From: Candidatus Hydrogenedentota bacterium
GTDB taxonomy: Bacteria; Spirochaetota; Leptospiria; Turneriellales; J094
NCBI GenBank assembly: GCA_003695005.1
Contig: RFJE01000279.1
Span: 1 to 6,013 of the forward strand
Direction: 5' to 3'
DNA: 6,013 nucleotides
Shown: in pieces, positions 1 through 5,424 of the stretch
How positions within the stretch are numbered: position 1 is the stretch's first letter
How the letters are laid out: every line of letters begins with the position of its first letter
The notes under the pieces: model-generated
Databases searched by the model: none
What the model saw: the letters and a program-made list of their open reading frames with translations, nothing else
What the model was told of the DNA's origin: nothing
Made by a program: the position numbers and the translations under genes

Positions 1-83
1 ATTCGTATTCCAAAGTTATTTTTCTGCAATGAATTACTGCACGTTTTCCGTCCCGTCAACCGTCTCATCACTGCGCGTCCTGC

Positions 84-105
84 GCTACCCCCCGTGCGGG
101 ATAGC
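84..105. repeat. GC-rich imperfect hairpin downstream of obgE
   Basis: GCTA at 84-87 can pair with TAGC at 102-105, and CCC at 88-90 with GGG at 98-100, giving a short GC-rich stem. It sits in a GC-rich pocket (about 48-105) that also carries CCGTC three times (48, 53 and 60), inside an otherwise AT-rich non-coding stretch. No T-run follows on either strand, so it is not a typical intrinsic terminator. It may be the remains of an interspersed repeat. The rest of 1-216 shows no credible coding frame. Confidence 0.3.
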
Positions 106-186
106 TAGAAAATAGTACAATCCGTATAAACTACAAAGCTCATTACTGCTGCATTTTTCACTTACAGGGAAACATTGGACGCTTAC

Positions 187-207
187 GCGGGAACATCCAT
201 GTCCCGC
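187..207. repeat. Hairpin just after the obgE stop
   Basis: GCGGG at 187-191 pairs with CCCGC at 203-207, and ACA at 193-195 with TGT at 200-202, with one bulged A and a TCCA loop. It begins 10 bases beyond the obgE stop codon on the minus strand. It could protect the mRNA 3' end or aid termination, but no U-tract follows it. Its minus-strand surroundings resemble the hairpin at 1780-1832 (shared GTTGG-GGGA-CAT and GTAAGCG blocks), which suggests an old dispersed repeat. Confidence 0.35.
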
Positions 208-216
208 CAACCTCTT

Positions 217-1212
217 TTATGAAGTTTTACTGAACATAAATCCTATAATTTCATTTTTCAGTTGTTCTACGTTTTGCCCTGTTTTAGCTGACGCCACGAA
301 AACCTTATCTCCACTCTTTTGAAAAGATTTTGACCATTCCTCGACAAAGTCGCTATCTTCAATTAAGTCAATTTTATTCAATACAATAAAGTAAGGCTTT
401 TCCCGAAGAACAGGATTATATTCATCGAGTTCGGATCGTAAAATTTTTAAATCATCATGCACTGTGGCAGAGTGAATATCCAACACAAAAATAATTAGCC
501 GAACCCTCTCAATATGTTTTAAAAAAGATAAACCAAGGCCATGTCCTTTCGAAGCTCCTTCTATAATTCCGGGAATATCGGCTAATAAAACACGACCTTT
601 TTCCGAAGTTAGCACCCCTAAGTTAGGGGTAAGGGTTGTAAATGGGTAATCTCCAATTTTTACATCCGCATCCGTTAATGCTTTTAACAATGTTGACTTA
701 CCCGCATTGGGAAAGCCTACAAAGCCAACATCTGCAATGAGCTTCAGCTCTAGCCGTATCGGCAATTCTTTCCCTTCTTCCCCCGGCTGAGCAAAGCGAG
801 GTGTTTGCCGAACCGCTGTTTTAAAAAAAGCATTCCCTTTTCCACCACGCCCCCCTTCGAGTAGAACATACTCTCCTTCTTCGCTTAAATCATACAGTAA
901 CTCATTTGTATCTGAGTTATATACCTGAGTTCCCACAGGTACTTTAATAACAACAGGCTTACCATCTTTGCCTGTGCGGTTTCGACCCTCGCCGGGCAAG
1001 CCGTTTTGCGCTTTGTAAACTTTTCTCGGCCGCAAATGACCTAAGTTTAAAACCCTTCTATCCGCTTCTAAAATAACACTGCCACCTCGACCACCATCAC
1101 CTCCATTAGGGCCACCAAAAGGTATATATTTCTCCCGCCGAAATGATACACAACCCGGACCACCATTACCTGCCTTAACCCGAATCACAATTTCGTCGAT
1201 AAATTTTCTCAC
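217..1212 (-). CDS. obgE: Obg-family ribosome-assembly GTPase
   Basis: This is an essential GTPase that in other bacteria binds the 50S ribosomal subunit late in assembly and has also been tied to ppGpp response. The protein is 331 residues. Residues 1-159 form the glycine-rich Obg fold (KAGNGGPG, FGGPNGGDGGRGG, GGRGGKGN). The G domain follows: G1 GFPNAGKS at 166-173, switch I FTTLTPN at 191-197, G3 DIPG at 212-215, G4 NKID at 279-282 and G5 SAK at 308-310. All catalytic motifs look intact. It is shorter than E. coli ObgE (390) and lacks the C-terminal extension or OCT domain, which is common in the family. The start is GTG and gives the standard MxKFIDE N-terminus. There is no Shine-Dalgarno sequence; the leader is A/T only, with TATAAT at 1214-1219 (complement). 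It lies 61 bases downstream of rpmA, the classic arrangement. Confidence 0.97.
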   Translation of the reverse strand: MRKFIDEIVIRVKAGNGGPGCVSFRREKYIPFGGPNGGDGGRGGSVILEADRRVLNLGHLRPRKVYKAQNGLPGEGRNRTGKDGKPVVIKVPVGTQVYNSDTNELLYDLSEEGEYVLLEGGRGGKGNAFFKTAVRQTPRFAQPGEEGKELPIRLELKLIADVGFVGFPNAGKSTLLKALTDADVKIGDYPFTTLTPNLGVLTSEKGRVLLADIPGIIEGASKGHGLGLSFLKHIERVRLIIFVLDIHSATVHDDLKILRSELDEYNPVLREKPYFIVLNKIDLIEDSDFVEEWSKSFQKSGDKVFVASAKTGQNVEQLKNEIIGFMFSKTS

Positions 1213-1226
1213 AATTATAATATAAT

Positions 1227-1254
1227 AAAAAAAACGGCTTTTGGCCGTTTTTTT
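1227..1254 (-). terminator. Intrinsic terminator or attenuator between rpmA and obgE
   Basis: The stem is ACGGC (1234-1238) with GCCGT (1244-1248) around a TTTTG loop. A-tracts lie at 1227-1233 and T-tracts at 1249-1254, so either strand reads hairpin plus U-run. On the minus strand it follows the rpmA stop by about 20 bases and precedes the obgE start by about 15. It should end most rpmA transcripts and reduce read-through into obgE, uncoupling the two levels. No gene converges from the left on the plus strand, so the minus-strand role is the relevant one. Confidence 0.75.
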
Positions 1255-1273
1255 GATAAAAATTTATAGTGAT

Positions 1274-1528
1274 TTATTCGGGATAAACAGAAATACGTTT
1301 TTTTTGTTTATTCACCCATTCAAATTTTACACGACCATTGATTGTTGTAAAAAGAGTATCGTCTTTCCCCCTTCGAACATTGACTCCGGGATAAAAACGT
1401 GTTCCTCTTTGGCGTACTAAAATAGACCCGGCTTTTACAAACTGTCCACCGTAGGCTTTAATGCCTAATCTTTTCGATTTTGAATCACGCCCGTTTTTTG
1501 TGGATCCACCACCTTTTTTATGTGCCAT
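1274..1528 (-). CDS. rpmA: 50S ribosomal protein bL27
   Basis: L27 is a small basic protein of the large ribosomal subunit whose N-terminus reaches toward the peptidyl-transferase centre. The 84 residues match the family length. The diagnostic segments are all present: N-terminal [16 protein letters not shown], then [22 protein letters not shown], the PG-NV segment, GKDDTLF and the C-terminal SVYPE. There is no N-terminal extension of the cleaved type found in Firmicutes. The ATG start is fixed by the invariant MAHKKG. An out-of-frame ATG lies 7 bases upstream, and no Shine-Dalgarno sequence is evident. In most bacteria rplU (L21) lies directly upstream; here the upstream 359 bases are non-coding and full of inverted repeats, followed by a divergent gene. 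obgE follows downstream across a hairpin. Confidence 0.98.
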   Translation of the reverse strand: MAHKKGGGSTKNGRDSKSKRLGIKAYGGQFVKAGSILVRQRGTRFYPGVNVRRGKDDTLFTTINGRVKFEWVNKQKKRISVYPE

Positions 1529-1533
1529 GGTGC

Positions 1534-1562
1534 ATAAGTTTTAGAAATCGACAGCCTGTCAA
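1534..1562 (-). promoter_or_regulatory. Candidate rpmA promoter with perfect -35 box
   Basis: On the minus strand a perfect TTGACA occurs at 1557-1562. With a 17-base spacer the -10 position (1534-1539) reads ACTTAT, which is only a partial match. Transcription would then begin at or next to the rpmA ATG (1528), giving a nearly leaderless message, in keeping with the missing Shine-Dalgarno sequence. The -35 box overlaps an 11-base palindrome, GACAGCCTGTC (1550-1560), which could be an operator or chance. The weak -10 keeps confidence low. Confidence 0.35.
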
Positions 1563-1593
1563 GCTCTTCTTGTGTTACAGTCTTAAAATTTGT

Positions 1594-1761
1594 CAGCAAT
1601 TCTCGGTGAAGGGAAAAAGGCTCCTTCACCCCCTCACCTTTTTTAACGTTGTGTAACCTATATGGTGTGCATTGACCCTGTTAAGCAGAGAACAAAATCT
1701 TATTCTACCTTTGCGCCAAAAAAGGTGAGGGGGTGAGGGACAGCGATACGGCGTTTCGCTG
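1594..1761. mobile_element. Composite miniature repeat, copy A
   Basis: The left end starts with the 19 bases CAGCAATTCTCGGTGAAGG (1594-1612), identical to the inverted right end of the element at 3093-3235; a purine tract and GGC follow in both. The right end, 1741-1761, begins CAGCGAT and ends TTTCGCTG, and looks like a shortened form of the 33-base palindrome that ends the other copy. The interior is different: a 23-base inverted repeat (1622-1644 against 1718-1740, 22 of 23 paired) encloses 73 bases. No target duplication is visible (flanks AAAATTTGT and TCTTCCACT), so this copy is old, rearranged or assembled from two elements. No transposase is encoded. Confidence 0.6.
1622..1740. repeat. 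Long inverted repeat, 23-base arms
   Basis: The arm at 1622-1644 (TCCTTCACCCCCTCACC followed by T6) pairs with 1718-1740 (A6 followed by GGTGAGGGGGTGAGGGA) with a single mismatch, over a 73-base spacer without recognisable content. The first arm can instead pair with the bases before it: GGTGAAGG (1605-1612) with CCTTCACC (1623-1630). Alternative folding is therefore possible in RNA. It forms the interior of copy A of the composite repeat. Confidence 0.75.
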
Positions 1762-1779
1762 TCTTCCACTGCAATGTAC

Positions 1780-1838
1780 AATTGAGAGTTGGTGGGAACA
1801 TTCCTCCCCCTCAATTAACCGTAAGCGCTGAATTAACC
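1780..1838. repeat. Hairpin plus direct repeat upstream of the 1888 gene
   Basis: AATTGAG (1780-1786) pairs with CTCAATT (1810-1816), with weaker inner pairing of GGA (1795-1797) and TCC (1802-1804). The repeat AATTAACC occurs at 1813-1820 and 1831-1838, 18 bases apart, around the palindromic core AGCGCT. The spacing would suit a dimeric regulator, but the region also resembles the sequence downstream of obgE, so a decayed dispersed repeat is equally possible. No T-tract follows the hairpin. Confidence 0.35.
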
Positions 1839-1887
1839 CCATCGTAAAAAATTATTGCTCACTTAAAATGATATTTTTTTTTGCAAT

Positions 1888-3072
1888 ATGAAGAATTTCG
1901 TGAAAGCAGGTTTTATTGTTTTTTTGGTTTTTGTACAATTACCATTGCAAGCTCGCATTGCCTATGGCACGCAGGGGGATATGTTATCCGGAGCACGGAA
2001 TACAACTTATATTGCGGATCTTCTTAGTTATCCTTTATTTATATTTTCTGCAAAACATACAGGTGGGTATGGCACTTATTTCTTTCATGCTTTTGTAATT
2101 ATCCCAATTTACTCATATTTTAAAACATTACAACATGAATACTTTGGACATGCTTATCGTGCTCGACAATATCACCGTAAAAATGACTTAATTATGAAAG
2201 CCCCATTCCCTTATAACTTGTTTATAGAAGATAATATTGCCGTAGCGGGTTATGTAAAAGTAACTTTTGATACTTTGCCTACTTATGATGAGCGTTTACT
2301 GTTAGATGCAGCCGGCATCGAAGCAAATAATATTGCTGCGAAAGATTACCGAATCCCCATGCTAAAAGGAAAAAGCTTATTTTATAATTACTTAATTTCT
2401 CGACTAAGTCCTTTTGGTTATATTTTAGGAGACTCGGGACAGATTTCAGGTGGTTTTGAAGGCGATCCTTCGCAATACCGATTAGCTCTAAAACAAAAAT
2501 ATAATGATAATAATGCTTTATCCGTGGTGAGCATGCGTTGGCAAAGCTTATGGTATTTGTTAGACCCATTTTTATGGACTTATGTTTCGGATGCAATGAA
2601 GCCTTGGCCTATTGGAAAGGAATTAAAATTTACATTTAGCACAAATTATTATTTATCCCCCTATGGTCCTGAGTTTCAATTAGACTTTTATCTTATTAAG
2701 AAAAAAACTATTTGGATTGTTACCCCTCGTTATGGTCATGGAGTAAAATATATAAATGGTGGTTTAAGTGTAGTAGGCCGCAATATTATACGAGTTAGCC
2801 AAATTGGTTTTGGAATGGATGCACATACATGGTATCAGCCAAAAGCTAATAATGGACTTGCAGAAACCACTATGAGTTTTGGAGGAGGCTTTGCTTTACA
2901 GGCGGAATGGTATTTTAACCCTACTTATTCTTTAGAAGCAATGCTTGGTTATAAAACTGCCGGCTTTTTACCTGGTCGTTCCTTGGATTCCGAGACTTAT
3001 TTTTTTATTGGGTTAAATATGCCATTTGACTTATTAGGCCGTGATTCTCGATTAGACGGGGGTAATGACTAA
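1888..3072 (+). CDS. Exported or membrane protein of unknown function with HExxGH motif
   Basis: I do not recognise the family. The 394-residue protein begins MKNFVKAG and a hydrophobic stretch (about 8-20), a probable signal peptide with possible cleavage after Ala22. A second hydrophobic region (about 43-80) leads into LQHEYFGHAYRAR at 81-93. H83-E84-x-x-G-H88 fits the HExxGH zinc motif known from dipeptidyl-peptidase III (M49), and an acidic segment, LLLDAAGIEANN (137-148), could supply a third ligand. No other M49 similarity is apparent. From about 245 to the end the sequence alternates aromatic and polar residues (FTFSTNYYLS, FQLDFYLI, YFFIGLNMPF), like beta-barrel strands, but the extreme C-terminus is not a barrel signature. 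ATG 1888 is preceded by a T-run and lacks a Shine-Dalgarno sequence. The gene appears monocistronic and ends at a strong hairpin terminator. A membrane-associated metallopeptidase is possible but unproven. Confidence 0.85.
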   Translation: MKNFVKAGFIVFLVFVQLPLQARIAYGTQGDMLSGARNTTYIADLLSYPLFIFSAKHTGGYGTYFFHAFVIIPIYSYFKTLQHEYFGHAYRARQYHRKNDLIMKAPFPYNLFIEDNIAVAGYVKVTFDTLPTYDERLLLDAAGIEANNIAAKDYRIPMLKGKSLFYNYLISRLSPFGYILGDSGQISGGFEGDPSQYRLALKQKYNDNNALSVVSMRWQSLWYLLDPFLWTYVSDAMKPWPIGKELKFTFSTNYYLSPYGPEFQLDFYLIKKKTIWIVTPRYGHGVKYINGGLSVVGRNIIRVSQIGFGMDAHTWYQPKANNGLAETTMSFGGGFALQAEWYFNPTYSLEAMLGYKTAGFLPGRSLDSETYFFIGLNMPFDLLGRDSRLDGGND

Positions 3073-3092
3073 ATTGAGTAACACATTAGTGT

Positions 3093-3125
3093 CAGCGATT
3101 CTCGGCGAAACGCCGAGAATCGCTG
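3093..3125. repeat. 33-base perfect palindrome, first copy
   Basis: CAGCGATTCTCGGCG (3093-3107), a loop of AAA, then the exact complement CGCCGAGAATCGCTG (3111-3125). It is identical over all 33 bases to 5975-6007. It forms the left terminus of the miniature element. As RNA it would fold into a 15-pair stem without a following U-tract, so it is more like a REP-type or element-end hairpin than a terminator. Confidence 0.95.
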
Positions 3126-3141
3126 GAAATGAATTAAAAAT

Positions 3142-3219
3142 AGGAAAAAAAGGCCTGCTCGTGCTCAAACAGTCCTCGGCGGAGCCTGCGGAACTGCGCC
3201 GAGCAGGCCTTTTTTTCCT
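3142..3219. terminator. Strong bidirectional intrinsic terminator inside the MITE-like element
   Basis: The 20-base arm at 3142-3161 (AGG, A7, GGCCTGCTCG) is the exact complement of 3200-3219 (CGAGCAGGCC, T7, CCT). On either strand this reads as a 10-pair GC-rich stem followed by seven U residues. The 38-base loop (3162-3199) has weak extra pairing, such as CAGT (3170-3173) with ACTG (3193-3196). On the plus strand it ends transcription of the gene at 1888 and insulates the operon starting at 3302. It is part of the transposed unit, so the element carries a terminator. Confidence 0.85.
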
Positions 3220-3301
3220 TCACCGAGAATTGCTGCATTAGTGTAAAAACCAAGCTAAATTAGAGGCTTTACAGTATATTCCGCTTTTTTAACAAACACT
3301 T

Positions 3302-4351
3302 ATGAAAAAGCAATTTTTAATTTATGGGGCCAATGGTTTTACAGGCCGATTAATTACAGAACAGGCTGTAAAAGAAGGGCTAAAGCCAGTTTTAGCAGGT
3401 CGTAATGAACAAGCAATATCGGAACTAGCGCAGCAATATAATTTGGAGCATAAAATCTTTTCTCTTAACGAGGTAGAATCCGTAGCGAAGGAATTAGCGA
3501 ACTTTTCTTTTGTAATTCATTGTGCCGGCCCTTTTGTGAATACGGCCGAAATGATGATGGAAGCATGCATTCTTTCGGAAACTCACTATACCGATATTAC
3601 AGGAGAAATCCCCGTATTTCAGTTAGCTAAGAAAAAAGATTCTGCTGCATTAGCGGCAAACATTATGTTAATGCCGGGGGTTGGGTTCGACATTGTTCCA
3701 ACGGACTGTACGGCCCTTATCGCAAAGGAAGCTTTGCCCGATGCCAATAAAATCCGCATTGCTTTTGTTGGTTTAGCAAAAACTTCCATTGGTACAACAA
3801 AGTCTGCTTTAGGGCAATTACCAAATGGATCTCTTATACGGGAAAACGGCGAATTAAAAAGGATTCCACATTTTAGCAAAACCTGGCATACAAAAATTTT
3901 AGGAAAAGACTACGATTTAGTTGCCATTCCATGGGGTGATGTTTATACTGCATATTATACCACGGGCGTTGATAATATAGAAGTATATACGGCATTGCCG
4001 AAAGAGCAAATTTTAGCTGGGAAGCTATTGCGTCCATTTTTAGGCTTATTGCGTAACCAAACAATTTTAGAGTTTGCACAAAAGCAGATAGAGCGTCATG
4101 CTCAGAATCCTACTGTGGAAGATATGCAAAAAGGCTATTCTTATGTTTTAGGAGAAGCGAGCAATGCAAGTGGCCAAAGAGTACGCAAAATGATTCGGAC
4201 AAAAGAAGGATATAGCTTTACAGCTCACTCTGCGGTTCAGGTTGCCAAAAAAATCCTTGATGATGAGTGGAAATCAGGGTTTAAGACACCGGCGAGTGTA
4301 TATGGAAGTCAGTTTGTTTTTGAAATAGAAGGGACACAGGAAATGGAATGA
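3302..4351 (+). CDS. Saccharopine-dehydrogenase-like NAD(P)-binding oxidoreductase
   Basis: A 349-residue cytosolic protein with an N-terminal Rossmann fold: GANGFTGR at 9-16 is the dinucleotide loop, LAGR (31-34) ends the second strand, and HCAGPF (73-78), YTDITGE (96-102) and PGVGFDIVPTD (125-135) are landmarks of the saccharopine dehydrogenase-like, trans-acting enoyl reductase group. The C-terminal KTPASVYG (about 330-337) also fits. Members of this group are rarely assigned a substrate; true saccharopine dehydrogenase activity is not implied, and a reductase acting on lipid or polyketide intermediates is only one possibility. The ATG at 3302 has no Shine-Dalgarno sequence, but its first residues (MKKQFLIYGANG) are the expected fold start. 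TATATT at 3275-3280 could be a -10 box, without a convincing -35. It is the first gene of a probable three-gene operon, and its stop overlaps the next start as ATGA. Confidence 0.9.
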   Translation: MKKQFLIYGANGFTGRLITEQAVKEGLKPVLAGRNEQAISELAQQYNLEHKIFSLNEVESVAKELANFSFVIHCAGPFVNTAEMMMEACILSETHYTDITGEIPVFQLAKKKDSAALAANIMLMPGVGFDIVPTDCTALIAKEALPDANKIRIAFVGLAKTSIGTTKSALGQLPNGSLIRENGELKRIPHFSKTWHTKILGKDYDLVAIPWGDVYTAYYTTGVDNIEVYTALPKEQILAGKLLRPFLGLLRNQTILEFAQKQIERHAQNPTVEDMQKGYSYVLGEASNASGQRVRKMIRTKEGYSFTAHSAVQVAKKILDDEWKSGFKTPASVYGSQFVFEIEGTQEME

Positions 4352-5424
4352 AAAAGTATAGTTTGTTATTGCTTATTTCTGTCCATGCGATTTTTGCAGG
4401 AAAAGGCAGTTTTGATGTAAAGGCCTCTCTTCCATTATCGAATAAAGCATATCCGTTTGGCATTTTACGAGCAGAATATGCTCATTTATTTTCATCCGGT
4501 ATTTATTTTTATTCCGTATTTGATACAGAAGCTTTATTCGTAAGGGCCAGTCAATCGAGTGGTAAATGGTTTTATGGAGTCGATGTTTCTGGACATTTAG
4601 TGGATTGGCAAAACTTAGAGTTTATTGTAGACCGGGAAGGTAACTTGCGCAAAGAAATTTCCATAAAGGCAGCCGAAGGCAAGGGAGAAATCTTCTTTGG
4701 CATTAAAAGCAAAGCTCATTTTTTAAAACTGTCCACAGGGTATGAAGTAGCAAAACTTTCTCCACGAGAAGGAGATACATCTCTTTCTACTTCTGGACAG
4801 TGGGCTTGGCTTTCGGCCTTTTTAGGAAAATGGAAAACTATATTTTTTGTTCCGGGCTTTAAACTCGAAGATTTATACATACTAGGCGTACAATCGCGTT
4901 GGACACAAAAAAAATATGTTCTTTGGTGGCAGCAGTATCCTATAAGTATATCTGGAACCAATGATATAGCTATGGTAGGGCGGTTTGGCCATTTCTGGAA
5001 AATGAAGACAATTACCATGAACGTTTCTGCACAAACAGGATTGAGTAATTTAGCAGCTCCGGGAGAAGTAAGAGATTTAACATTTTATTTTTCGCAAGGT
5101 GGACCGGAAAAACCCTATCGTCGTTTAGCAGGTTTTGCTTTTTCCGAGTATCGAGCTCCGATTTATGGATTAGTCAACTCGGATATTTATTGGAAACTTG
5201 CAGGTAGTTTTTACTTATGGGCGGTAGTAGATTTTCTTGCAGTCGATGCTAACGCTACGGGTTCGAATCAGTGGGAAGATAATATTCATAGCGGGGTTGG
5301 CGTAGGTAGTATTTTTCGCTTGAAAAGTTTTTCTATTTATGAAAGGATTGACTTTGCTTTAACAGCAAAAAGAAAAGGTTCCGAGCGGCTTCAAGTTTTT
5401 GTAGGGCTTTCTGGAGTTTTCTAG
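4348..5424 (+). CDS. Predicted outer-membrane beta-barrel protein of unknown function
   Basis: The 358-residue protein is not a family I can name. It opens with a classic signal peptide, MKKYSLLLLISVHAIFA, probably cut after Ala17. The mature part is rich in short alternating hydrophobic and polar strands with many aromatic residues (GIYFYSVF, WFYGVDVSGHLV, GSFYLWAVVDFLAV, FSIYERIDFAL) and ends RLQVFVGLSGVF. A final phenylalanine with alternating hydrophobic positions is the usual signal recognised by the BAM assembly machinery. There is no peptidoglycan-binding domain or recognisable enzyme motif. The start ATG overlaps the previous stop by four bases, and AGGAA at 4338-4342 serves as ribosome binding site; the stop overlaps the gmk start by one base (TAGTG). 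Expression is therefore probably coupled to both neighbours. Its role (porin, channel or structural protein) cannot be told. Confidence 0.88.
   Translation: MKKYSLLLLISVHAIFAGKGSFDVKASLPLSNKAYPFGILRAEYAHLFSSGIYFYSVFDTEALFVRASQSSGKWFYGVDVSGHLVDWQNLEFIVDREGNLRKEISIKAAEGKGEIFFGIKSKAHFLKLSTGYEVAKLSPREGDTSLSTSGQWAWLSAFLGKWKTIFFVPGFKLEDLYILGVQSRWTQKKYVLWWQQYPISISGTNDIAMVGRFGHFWKMKTITMNVSAQTGLSNLAAPGEVRDLTFYFSQGGPEKPYRRLAGFAFSEYRAPIYGLVNSDIYWKLAGSFYLWAVVDFLAVDANATGSNQWEDNIHSGVGVGSIFRLKSFSIYERIDFALTAKRKGSERLQVFVGLSGVF

Larger units (their letters stand above)
1529..1887. other. Non-coding divergent intergenic region rich in inverted repeats
   Basis: This 359-base gap separates the divergent rpmA and the gene at 1888. 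No rplU-like frame is present; the one 62-codon frame (1626-1814, minus) is built from inverted repeats and resembles no protein. From left to right it holds a candidate rpmA promoter (1534-1562), a composite repeat (1594-1761), a hairpin of AATTGAG (1780-1786) with CTCAATT (1810-1816), and an 8-base direct repeat AATTAACC (1813-1820 and 1831-1838) around GTAAGCGCTG. The AT-rich leader of the plus-strand gene follows. Confidence 0.7.
3084..3244. mobile_element. MITE-like element with 9-base target duplication, copy B
   Basis: The element spans 3093-3235 (143 bases). Its ends are inverted repeats: CAGCGATTCTCGGCGAA (3093-3109) against the complement of 3219-3235, CAGCAATTCTCGGTGAA, matching at 15 of 17 positions. 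Immediately outside, CATTAGTGT occurs on both sides (3084-3092 and 3236-3244), a 9-base direct repeat of the kind left by transposition. The inside holds a 33-base perfect palindrome at the left end and a long terminator hairpin; it has no coding capacity. It would need a transposase supplied in trans; the IS family cannot be named from the ends alone. It lies 20 bases after the stop codon of the upstream gene. Confidence 0.85.

Noticed and set aside
33..149. ATTACTGC at 33-40 and 142-149 as a target duplication around a GC-rich insert
   Set aside because: The enclosed 101 bases have no matching inverted ends, and an 8-base repeat in such sequence may be chance.
1626..1814. 62-codon open frame on the minus strand
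   Set aside because: It runs through the arms of the 1622-1740 inverted repeat, has no family resemblance and no ribosome binding site; it is a by-product of the repeat.
1824..1879. Promoter for the 1888 gene using TAAAAT at 1864-1869
   Set aside because: The -10 match is good, but the expected -35 position (about 1841) reads ATCGTA; support is too thin in such AT-rich DNA.
3093..3235. CRISPR array or attenuator-type riboswitch
   Set aside because: There are no regularly spaced direct repeats and no leader peptide or ligand-binding core; terminal inverted repeats and the flanking duplication explain the structure better.
3252..3280. Sigma70 promoter for the 3302 operon
   Set aside because: TATATT at 3275-3280 is a fair -10 box, but nothing like TTGACA occurs 16-18 bases upstream, so I do not call it as a feature.
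4716..5018. 100-codon open frame on the minus strand, and similar ones within 2279-2596, 3619-4079 and 5654-5917
   Set aside because: Each lies antisense within a well-supported gene and shows no recognisable protein features.
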